Below, one piece after another: positions 1 to 6,480 of a DNA stretch of 12,641 nucleotides. This DNA is from Collinsella aerofaciens (GTDB lineage Bacteria; Actinomycetota; Coriobacteriia; Coriobacteriales; Coriobacteriaceae): positions 3,171 through 15,811 of the forward strand of contig JAJWXI010000028.1 of assembly GCA_021641225.1 (NCBI GenBank), written 5' to 3'. Below the pieces are notes generated by a model, which worked only from the letters and a program-made list of their open reading frames with translations, did no database searches and was not told the origin of the DNA. The translations under genes were made by a program, and so were the position numbers. The stretch's first letter is position 1; every line of letters starts with the position of its first letter.

Positions 1-2399
1 ATGTCGAGCACGCCTTCGGCAAAGCCCTTGCGCACGAGCTCTTCGGGAACAAACTCGTCGTAGCGGTCAAAGTAAGGCACCTCGCCAGGATAGACGAGCT
101 CGATGGGATCGAAGTCCTTCTCGGCCTCGGCGGCGAGCACCTCAAAGAACGTCTCCTCGTCGGCCTTCATCTTAAACTGCATAAAGTACGGGCGTGACGG
201 ATCGAGCCCGCGAAGGCCCAGCTCCGCGGCACATTTAATCTTGAGCATGCGCTCGAGCGCCAAAAAGGCGTAGCTGCCCAGCCAGGGGAAGAGCACCCAG
301 GTATCGCCGCCCAGGTTAATGAGCGGCTTGGTTCCCGCCCCCGAAATCTCGGCCGTATGACGAGCCTGCGCCAAGCGGGCCCGTGCGTTACCCATAAGGT
401 ACGGATATGTCGCGTGCTCGTTGAGCGCCTTGCGCATGCGCTCGAGCACATGCGTGTTAATGTCGCCGGGGCAGTCGCCAAAGTAGGCCGGCACCCGGCC
501 CTTGACTTGCGTGGCAAAGACAGTGTGGCGCTTCCAGTCCACTTCCTCGACAATCCAGCAGTGTCCGGCGATGGCGATGCGCTCACCGGGCGGGGGCGGA
601 TTAACGATCGTGCCCAGCTCGGCCGATTCGCTCCGGACGGTAAACTCCTCGTTTTCCTGGAACACGGCGTAGAACTTAAAGTTGTTGATGATGCGCTCGC
701 CCGCGAGGCCCACGATGAGCCCACCGCCCTCGGTGACCTGGATATGGTCGATCTTAATGAGGTGACGTAGCAGCACACGGTAATCGCCTGCCGAGACACG
801 GTGGAAATAGCTGAGCGTGAGCACGCGCTGGGCAAGTTCGGCCGGCGTGAGCTCGCCGGTGCTGGCGAGGGTCGACATAGTCTGGTGATAGAGCAAACTG
901 TAGGGGAGACGATCGAGCTCGGGTGGCTCGACCCACTTTTCCTCGCGATAGAGTTGTACGAGCGCGATACCCTGCAGGAGCTTCCAGGGAATGGTTTCGG
1001 GCATCATCGTGCGCGGCTCGGGCTCTTCCTCGCGCATGACAAACCACATCTCGGGCGGAAGATCGCGACGGCCTGTGCGCCCCATGCGCTGCAAAAAGGA
1101 GCTAACGGTAAACGGCGCGTCAATCTGGAAGGCGCGCTCCAGGCGGCCGATATCGATACCGAGCTCCAACGTAGAGGTGGTGACGGTTGTCTGCGCCTGC
1201 TCCTCGTCGCGCATGAGCTCCTCGGCCGTCTCGCGTAGCGATGCCGAAAGGTTGCCGTGATGGATGAGAAAGCGGTCGGGCTCGTGCCGGCTCTCGCAGT
1301 AGCTGCGCAGCATGGAGCACACGGCCTCTGCCTCCTCGCGCGAGTTGGCAAAGACCAGGCACTTGCGGCCGCGCGTATGCTCAAAGATATAGCCCATACC
1401 GGGGTCGGCGTTGTCGGGCGCCGTGTCGGTGGGGTTGAGAAGCGCCTGCTCGGTCGCTCGTGGGATGTCGACTTCGCCCTCGGGGGCCGAGGAAGTGCGA
1501 CGGTCTTTGGGAGCGGCCTTGCCCCGCGCCTGCTCGCGACGTTGACGGCGTTCTTCCTGTGCAAGCTGTCCGCTGTGGCACATGTCTTGTCCGGATGCGG
1601 GCAGCGCCGCGGGCGCCGCCGTCTCAATACGCTCGCAAGCAAGCACCTCGGCTTCTTGTGGACCTGTGCCTACGAATCCTCGTTGCTGAGCCTGGGGGCC
1701 CGAGTTGTAGAAGTGCTCCATGGAGATGCGCCACACGCGGCGCGGTTCCTCAAAGCGGGGGATAACGCAGTCGCGCCCCGTTCCCTGCGAGAGAAAGGCG
1801 CCCGTGCGCTCGGGGTCGCCGATGGTGGCAGAAAGGCCGATGCGGCGGGGCTGCACGCCTGCCATGCGCGAGAGGCGCTCGATAAGGCAGAGCGTCTGAC
1901 CGCCGCGGTCGCCGCGCATGAGCGAATGGACTTCGTCGATAACCACATAGCGCAGGTCGCAAAACATACGAGGGATCGCCATGTGCTTATGGATCAGGAG
2001 CGCCTCGAGCGATTCGGGCGTAATCTGTAGGATACCGCTCGGCTTTTTGATGAGTTTGGCCTTGTGTGATTGTGAGACATCGCCATGCCAGTGCCAGACG
2101 GGGATATCGGCTTCTTCGCACAGGTCGTTGAGGCGGACGAATTGGTCGTTGATGAGCGCCTTGAGGGGGCCAATGTAGAGGGCGCCCACGCTTGCGGGCG
2201 GGTTCTCCCAAAACTCGGTCAGGATGGGAAAGAAGGCTGCCTCGGTTTTGCCAGAAGCCGTGGATGCCGTCAGGAGCACATTGTCCTGTGTGTTAAAGAT
2301 GGCATCTGCCGCCGCAACCTGGATAGAGCGCAAGCTCTCCCAATCGTGGGAGTAGATGAAGTCTTGGATAAACGGGGCGTAGCGGTCAAAGGCGTTCAC
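1..2399 (-). CDS. Lhr-like DEVH-box superfamily 2 helicase, BrxHI-type (C-terminus beyond left edge)
   Basis: ATP-dependent nucleic-acid helicase of the Lhr-like branch of superfamily 2, likely cytosolic and acting on DNA. The 799 codons in the window show Walker A ASGKT with G50-K51-T52, a DEVH Walker B at 155-158, SAT at 190-192, an LVFAN strand near 344, TSTLELGIDIG near 415 and motif VI QRMGRTGRR at 437-445. These are followed by a winged-helix-like region and, near residue 610, a beta-rich GHCWIVEEVD segment typical of the Lhr core. Residues about 230-325 form a charged, low-complexity insert between the two RecA-like domains. The GTG start at 2399 is chosen for the AAAGGAGG ribosome binding site directly upstream. 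No stop is reached, so the true length is unknown. It is the third gene after the TerB-domain and BrxD-like genes. The helicase family call is firm; a BrxHI-like defence role is inferred from its partner. Confidence 0.9.
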   Translation of the reverse strand, partial: MNAFDRYAPFIQDFIYSHDWESLRSIQVAAADAIFNTQDNVLLTASTASGKTEAAFFPILTEFWENPPASVGALYIGPLKALINDQFVRLNDLCEEADIPVWHWHGDVSQSHKAKLIKKPSGILQITPESLEALLIHKHMAIPRMFCDLRYVVIDEVHSLMRGDRGGQTLCLIERLSRMAGVQPRRIGLSATIGDPERTGAFLSQGTGRDCVIPRFEEPRRVWRISMEHFYNSGPQAQQRGFVGTGPQEAEVLACERIETAAPAALPASGQDMCHSGQLAQEERRQRREQARGKAAPKDRRTSSAPEGEVDIPRATEQALLNPTDTAPDNADPGMGYIFEHTRGRKCLVFANSREEAEAVCSMLRSYCESRHEPDRFLIHHGNLSASLRETAEELMRDEEQAQTTVTTSTLELGIDIGRLERAFQIDAPFTVSSFLQRMGRTGRRDLPPEMWFVMREEEPEPRTMMPETIPWKLLQGIALVQLYREEKWVEPPELDRLPYSLLYHQTMSTLASTGELTPAELAQRVLTLSYFHRVSAGDYRVLLRHLIKIDHIQVTEGGGLIVGLAGERIINNFKFYAVFQENEEFTVRSESAELGTIVNPPPPGERIAIAGHCWIVEEVDWKRHTVFATQVKGRVPAYFGDCPGDINTHVLERMRKALNEHATYPYLMGNARARLAQARHTAEISGAGTKPLINLGGDTWVLFPWLGSYAFLALERMLKIKCAAELGLRGLDPSRPYFMQFKMKADEETFFEVLAAEAEKDFDPIELVYPGEVPYFDRYDEFVPEELVRKGFAEGVLD

Positions 2400-2515
2400 G
2401 GGGCCTCCTTTCAACAACGAATCTCTCAACGCGGCTGGCAACGGCTTGCTGCATTACTGCTTCAACGTTTGCCCAGATAAAACCTGCCAAAATAAACCTG
2501 TCCCTTTTTGGTAGG
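2400..2515 (-). repeat. 116-base intercistronic spacer with imperfect hairpin and phased CAACG motifs
   Basis: The spacer separates the ATPase stop codon from the helicase ribosome binding site. Read on the plus strand, CAACG occurs at 2415, 2427, 2439 and 2463, all on a 12-base period with one missing unit at 2451. Beyond this, at about 2477-2513, are two similar ATAAAACCTGCC / ATAAACCTGTCC stretches, and an imperfect inverted repeat TGCCAAAA...TTTTGGTA. There is no convincing gene. The GGGACAGGTTTATTTT core (minus strand) looks like a dispersed intergenic repeat, but only a genome-wide search could show that. It could also be a leader that sets helicase expression. Confidence 0.4.
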
Positions 2516-3820
2516 TTAGATGGTGAACTCGGCGAAGTTGCGGTCGCCGCCTGCGGTGTCGGTGTCGCCTGTTGCGGCTGCCGGCGCCAGCGCGTCGCCG
2601 CCGACGCTTTGCAGCAGCTCGGCCACATTTGCATCGGGGTTCTGACACAGGATATCGAGCAGCTCGATAAAGTCACGGATAACCTCACGCGGCGTCAAGT
2701 GCGTATCGGCTCCCACGCGGCCGAACTCAATCTTGAGAAAGTCCACCAAGTCGTTTTCGGCAAGCGTGGGCGTCCAGCCAAAGTAGCCGGCATGGATCTG
2801 CATGAGTTTTTCGATGAGCACCAGCAACTCCTCGTAGGTGAGTGGCTGCAGGCGGATGATGGGCGCGAGCATGTCCTTAAGGTCTTCGCGCGCAAAGCGG
2901 CCCTGAGCGAGTCGGCTGCGCAGGGCCTCGTAGGAGAACACGCCGCGGCGGCGGTCTTCGATGGAGGTTGGCGTGCCGCCCATGATCATGCCCAGGTACT
3001 GCGCCTTGCCCTGGAGCGTGTCGTTGTACATGGTGAGGATCTTCTCGTAGTTGTATTGGCGCGTGATGGCGTTGGGAATCTTATACAGATTCACGAGTTC
3101 GTCGATGAGCACCAGCATGCCCTTGTAGCCGCTGCAGACCAAAAAGCGCGCAATGAGCTTAACGTAGTCGTACCAGTCGTCATCGCTGATGATGGTCGAG
3201 GAGCCCAGCTCGGCGCGTGCCTCGCTCTTGGTGCGGTATTCGCCGCGAATCCATTTGGTCACGCGGCTCATGGCCTCTTCGTCGCCCCCGGATGCGGCCA
3301 TGCGATAGCGGCGGAGCATGCGGGTGAAGTCGAAGCCGTGGACCATCTCCTCGAGCGGGGCCAGTTGGGCATTGACGACCGACTCGTCGACGTCGGCACA
3401 CGAGGCGACCCAGCGATCCAGAATAAGGTTGAGCGCACCGCCCTCGGGGCGCGTCTTGGTCGATATATTGCGGATGAGCTCGCGGTAGGTGGCAAGGCCC
3501 TGTCCCTGACCGCCCTGCAGGCGGCGCTCGGGCGACAGGTCGGCATCAGCGACGACGAATCCCTCGCCCATGGCGTGCGTGCGGATAGTCTGGAGCAAAA
3601 AGCTCTTGCCGGCGCCGTAACGACCGACCAGAAAGCGGAAGCTCGCGCCACCGTCGGCGATGAGACTCAGATCGGTGAGCAGGGCGCGGATCTCGACCTC
3701 GCGCCCTACGGTGATGTAAGGAAGGCCGATGCGCGGGACCACGCCGCCCTTGAGCGAGTTGAGAATGACGGCAGCGACGCGCTTGGGCACGCGAGGTGCT
3801 GCGGATGCGGTATCACTCAT
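2516..3820 (-). CDS. BrxD-like (DUF2791 family) P-loop ATPase
   Basis: AAA-type ATP-binding protein of the DUF2791/BrxD family, 434 residues, close to the usual family length. It shows an early GLPYITVGRE segment, Walker A GRYGAGKS at 66-73, Walker B LVLIDE with D240-E241, and the family signature GGTPTSIED at 281-289 followed by a SYEALRSRL stretch at 296-304. After that comes a helical lid with LTYEEL, and a short Ala/Gly/Asp-rich tail. In type 2 BREX, BrxD is encoded next to the Lhr-like helicase BrxHI, and this gene has the same neighbour. Here it also overlaps the upstream TerB-domain gene by 8 bases (ATG at 3820, TGA of the upstream gene ending at 3813), which implies coupled translation and probably a complex or shared pathway. 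The family call is strong. The role, DNA processing or phage defence, is inference, because the BREX methylase and PglZ are not visible in this window. Confidence 0.9.
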   Translation of the reverse strand: MSDTASAAPRVPKRVAAVILNSLKGGVVPRIGLPYITVGREVEIRALLTDLSLIADGGASFRFLVGRYGAGKSFLLQTIRTHAMGEGFVVADADLSPERRLQGGQGQGLATYRELIRNISTKTRPEGGALNLILDRWVASCADVDESVVNAQLAPLEEMVHGFDFTRMLRRYRMAASGGDEEAMSRVTKWIRGEYRTKSEARAELGSSTIISDDDWYDYVKLIARFLVCSGYKGMLVLIDELVNLYKIPNAITRQYNYEKILTMYNDTLQGKAQYLGMIMGGTPTSIEDRRRGVFSYEALRSRLAQGRFAREDLKDMLAPIIRLQPLTYEELLVLIEKLMQIHAGYFGWTPTLAENDLVDFLKIEFGRVGADTHLTPREVIRDFIELLDILCQNPDANVAELLQSVGGDALAPAAATGDTDTAGGDRNFAEFTI

Positions 3821-5558
3821 GGTCTAGGTATCCTCTCACGTCTGCTTCGTAGTCCTCGATAATCTGCGGCCCTGCCGCGCTAAATTCAATTACGGTGTCG
3901 CCCACAAGGTCAAAGAGCGCCTCGTTGATGGTATCGACGAGCATGTCCTCGCTCTGCCCCGATTGCGCTACCGCTGATTCCGCCTGTACTGCGTTGTGCT
4001 CGAGCAGCGCGCGGAGATAGGCGTCTGCGGCGGGCGCGAGTTCGTTCGTGGCGTCAGCGGGCGCAGCAGCTGCGAACGCGGGCGTCGGCGCGAGAAGCGG
4101 TGCCACGACACCAAACTGTTCGGTGGATATGGTCGGCTCGTCGGACTCGTCCTGCCCTGCGACCGCCTCGACCGTCGCGTCGGCTACGGGCTCGGCTTCC
4201 GGTTGCCCTGAGTCCGCTGCCTCGGCTTCTGCGGACGCGCCGTCCTCGCGTTCCTCGTCGATCAAAAGCGCTTCGCGCGTTTGTGCGGCAGCGCTCCGAA
4301 TGTGCCCCAGCTGGCTCAAATCGATATCGATCTTGACGGGCTGGTGTGCGGCGTCCCACGAAAGCCATGCCACAATCTCGTCATCGATAATCTTGGCCAG
4401 ATATTTGGGGACCTTTTCTTCCTTAAGGGGATGGGCGGGGTCCAGCGCCAGGCGCAGGCGTTGGTCGCAGGCGCGCATCACCTCGCCAAGTTTGCTGCTC
4501 TTTTGTCTGCTGCCGTGAATCCGCATGCATTCCCAAAAACCGTTTTGGCAACGGTAGATATGGATGGGGTCCAGACGGTATTCGCAGTCCTCGTGGCGCT
4601 CGGGCGCAAAGAATACGGCCGAGGCAAACATGGTGTAGGGCATTGCCGTCTCCTCCCCAAATAAACTTGCCACGATGCCGGTCTTTCGGTGCGTGTCATA
4701 GTAGCGCGCCATGCGGACATACACGGCGCACGCCACGTGGCACAGATCGCGGTGGTGGCTGCGGTCGAGCCGCGAGCTACTTAGGTTGTACGTGGAGAGG
4801 GCGTTGATGGCGGCCATGAGTCGCTCCTCGCGCACCTCATCGGGCGGAAGGGGGAGCGTGGGCTCGGAGGTTTTGCGACGCTTAGGGGTCTGGCCGGACG
4901 GTGCCGGTACAAGGTCTCGTGCCGCGCGCCGCAGTTCGATAAGGGCGTTATCGAACATGACGGTTTTAGAGTCGCGAAGCAGCTTGGGGTCGAGCCCGTG
5001 GAACACGGCGTAATCTTGCAGCCACACGCGCGCAAACCGGTCGATGCCGGGCTCGAAAGCGCGATAGACATCCCAAAAAGCCTTGATCTTGTTAAAACCA
5101 TCGAGTGGATTATCTACGCCGATGCCGCAGATCAGCTCATAGAGATACAGAAAGGCAAAGGACGTAGACGTTTCCTCGACGGTTCCGCGGCGCACTTGGG
5201 CACGCCAGGTAAAGTAGCCGCGCAGCTGCCGGTCGCTCATGGCGTTGTAGGTGGGAAAGTACGACTTAAAGGTGCCGTTGTAGGGACAGTCGTCCTCAAA
5301 GTCGGCCATCAGCAGGCCCTGGCGGTAAAAAAGCTCGGCTTCCGAAAGCCAGCGGCCCGCACCACCCTTGGGGTCATCCTGCCAGCGCGATATCTCGCGC
5401 ATTTTACGGTACTGGTCGGGGAGGAAATTCTGCATCTGTCGGCCGGTTTTGAGAATCGGCTCGTCTGCGTAGGTTTCGTTTGAGAAGCGGGCGGACTGAT
5501 GGGTCCGGGCCTCGGCCATAATGCGCTCGATGAGCATCTTGATGTCCTGGTCGGCCAC
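3813..5558 (-). CDS. TerB-N / TerB-C domain protein
   Basis: 581-residue cytosolic protein with the two flanking domains of the tellurite-resistance TerB group. The N-terminal part (about 40-215) has FLPDQYRKM, SEAELFYRQGLLMADFEDD and SYFPTYNAMSDRQLRGYF, then SFAFLYLYELI, which are typical of TerB-N. The C-terminal part (about 240-581) includes an IIDDEIVAWLSW segment near 390 and ends with INEALFDLVGDTVIEF and IIEDYEADV, typical of TerB-C. Residues about 435-510 are an acidic Ala/Glu-rich linker. No membrane segment or signal peptide is seen. The GTG start at 5558 is chosen for the GAGAGGAGG ribosome binding site just upstream. Proteins with this architecture are known next to helicases and ATPases in predicted Ter-linked DNA-processing operons, and here it heads such an operon. 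Its biochemical activity is unknown; tellurite resistance itself should not be assumed. Confidence 0.85.
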   Translation of the reverse strand: MADQDIKMLIERIMAEARTHQSARFSNETYADEPILKTGRQMQNFLPDQYRKMREISRWQDDPKGGAGRWLSEAELFYRQGLLMADFEDDCPYNGTFKSYFPTYNAMSDRQLRGYFTWRAQVRRGTVEETSTSFAFLYLYELICGIGVDNPLDGFNKIKAFWDVYRAFEPGIDRFARVWLQDYAVFHGLDPKLLRDSKTVMFDNALIELRRAARDLVPAPSGQTPKRRKTSEPTLPLPPDEVREERLMAAINALSTYNLSSSRLDRSHHRDLCHVACAVYVRMARYYDTHRKTGIVASLFGEETAMPYTMFASAVFFAPERHEDCEYRLDPIHIYRCQNGFWECMRIHGSRQKSSKLGEVMRACDQRLRLALDPAHPLKEEKVPKYLAKIIDDEIVAWLSWDAAHQPVKIDIDLSQLGHIRSAAAQTREALLIDEEREDGASAEAEAADSGQPEAEPVADATVEAVAGQDESDEPTISTEQFGVVAPLLAPTPAFAAAAPADATNELAPAADAYLRALLEHNAVQAESAVAQSGQSEDMLVDTINEALFDLVGDTVIEFSAAGPQIIEDYEADVRGYLDHE

Positions 5559-5567
5559 CGCTCCTCC

Positions 5568-5638
5568 TCTCGAACGCAGCTACGGTGACCTCATATCATA
5601 GCACAGCATCAAACAGATGTTCGAGATACCGCTGCGTT
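5568..5638. promoter_or_regulatory. Two 8-bp inverted repeats bracketing the TerB operon promoter
   Basis: TCTCGAAC at 5568-5575 is the exact reverse complement of GTTCGAGA at 5619-5626. AACGCAGC at 5573-5580 is the exact reverse complement of GCTGCGTT at 5631-5638. The left arms overlap, so the two pairings would compete in an RNA, or they could be half-sites for a regulator on both sides of the -10. Nothing downstream looks like a terminator T-run for the DUF554 gene that ends at 5646. The match could be chance. Confidence 0.35.
5595..5603 (-). promoter_or_regulatory. Extended -10 promoter of the TerB/ATPase/helicase operon
   Basis: On the minus strand the sequence TGCTATGAT is a TGn-extended -10 with five of six matches to TATAAT, 37 bases upstream of the GTG start at 5558. 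There is no good TTGACA-like -35 at normal spacing, which fits an extended -10 promoter. Predicted transcription would start near 5588 and give a leader of about 30 bases. This is a prediction from sequence alone. Confidence 0.45.
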
Positions 5639-5645
5639 GATAGAT

Positions 5646-6362
5646 TTAGAACAGGAGGGCGTAGATGACGGCGATGACGACGGAGGGAAGCATATTGGCC
5701 GTGCGGAAGGTCTGAGGACGGATGAGGTTGACGCCGACGCAGAAGATGAGCATGGAGCCTACGAGCGAAAGGCTGTTGAGGGCAGCCGTGGTCATGATGG
5801 GGGAGAGCGCGCCGGCAAACAACGTGATCGTCCCCTGGAACACGGCGACGGGCAGGGCGGAGAAGATGCAGCCGCGGCCGAGCGAGGCCGTCATGGTGCA
5901 GACGATGATGCAGTCCAGTGCACCCTTGAGGGCAAGCGTTGACCAGTCGCCGAGCAGGCCGTCCTGGATCGATCCCACAATGGCCATGGCGCCGATGCAC
6001 ACGGTGAGTGAAGTCGAGACAAAAGCGTTGGTGAACTCGTTATCGCCCTCACTGCCAGTCTTGCGCTTGAGCCATTCGCCAAGGTTCTCGATGGCGGCCT
6101 CCAAGTTGATGGCCTCGCCGATGAGCGAACCGAGCGCAAATGAGACGATGAGCATGGTGGTACCGGTGGTCGCTAGCGCCTTTCCATCGATGATGAGCAT
6201 CTTTTGCATGGTGCCGCCCAGGCCGATAAACAGGACGCACAGCCCCGATGCTTTCATAAGCGTGTCTTGGATGCGCGGTGTAATGAAGCGGCCGCCCGCT
6301 AATCCCAAAAGACCGCCCGCAACTAAAAGCGCAACGTTGATGATTGTTCCCAAGCCTGGCAT
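5646..6362 (-). CDS. DUF554 family membrane protein (YdfK-like)
   Basis: 238-residue polytopic membrane protein of the DUF554 family, a widespread family of unknown function sometimes described as a possible transporter. Hydrophobic segments begin near residues 5, 38, 65, 115, 143, 165, 196 and 225. Family-type motifs are NAFVSTSLTVCIGAMAIVGS (112-131), QDGLLGDWSTLALKGALD (133-150), PVAVFQG (171-177) and GVNLI (210-214), and length is normal. The ATG at 6362 is preferred because it has an AGGAGGG ribosome binding site four to five bases upstream. An in-frame upstream start at 6419 would add 19 polar residues that are not family-like. It lies between the surface-protein operon and the TerB operon on the same strand but is separated from both by more than 85 bases, so it is probably its own transcription unit. 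Confidence 0.9.
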   Translation of the reverse strand: MPGLGTIINVALLVAGGLLGLAGGRFITPRIQDTLMKASGLCVLFIGLGGTMQKMLIIDGKALATTGTTMLIVSFALGSLIGEAINLEAAIENLGEWLKRKTGSEGDNEFTNAFVSTSLTVCIGAMAIVGSIQDGLLGDWSTLALKGALDCIIVCTMTASLGRGCIFSALPVAVFQGTITLFAGALSPIMTTAALNSLSLVGSMLIFCVGVNLIRPQTFRTANMLPSVVIAVIYALLF

Positions 6363-6431
6363 GAGCCCTCCTGTATTGATGCCAACGTGGCAATCGTAGC
6401 AGAACGAAATGCGAGGCACGTCGCGACTCGT

Positions 6432-6457
6432 CTAATACGTTATATAAGTGGTATTAG
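6432..6457. promoter_or_regulatory. AT-rich palindrome upstream of the DUF554 gene (candidate operator)
   Basis: CTAATAC at 6432-6438 and GTATTAG at 6451-6457 are perfect 7-base inverted arms around a 12-base spacer that contains TATATAA. The spacing of half-sites, about 19 bases centre to centre, fits a dimeric regulator, and the AT-rich centre could hold the -10 of the DUF554 gene, which starts 70 bases downstream on the minus strand. It has no GC stem or T-run, so it does not look like a terminator for the surface gene ending at 6481. Confidence 0.45.
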
Positions 6458-6480
6458 GAATGATGCGCAGCATTTAAGCC

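Noticed and set aside
1257..2030. 257-codon plus-strand open frame inside the helicase gene
   Set aside because: The minus strand carries helicase motifs throughout this stretch; the plus frame is a shadow.
2386..2688. Minus-strand frame overlapping the ATPase end and running through the spacer
   Set aside because: Its first half overlaps the well-supported ATPase 3' end, and the part in the spacer has no recognisable protein pattern beyond the 12-base periodicity.
2609..3862. 417-codon plus-strand open frame opposite the BrxD-like ATPase
   Set aside because: It is antisense to a gene with clear Walker motifs and family signature; its composition (His/Ala/Val/Glu-rich, no motif) is that of a GC-rich shadow frame.
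1..5558. Complete BREX locus
   Set aside because: Only the BrxD-like and Lhr-like components are seen; no PglX methylase, PglZ phosphatase or PglW/PglY is in the window, so BREX is not claimed.
3813..5558. Tellurite resistance function for the TerB-domain protein
   Set aside because: TerC, TerD, TerE and TerZ genes are absent; the name reflects domain history and the neighbours point to DNA handling.
6420..6480. Rho-independent terminator after the 476-residue surface gene
   Set aside because: The palindrome here is AT-rich with a 12-base spacer and no T-run, and the GCGCAGCAT stretch gives only a four-pair stem.
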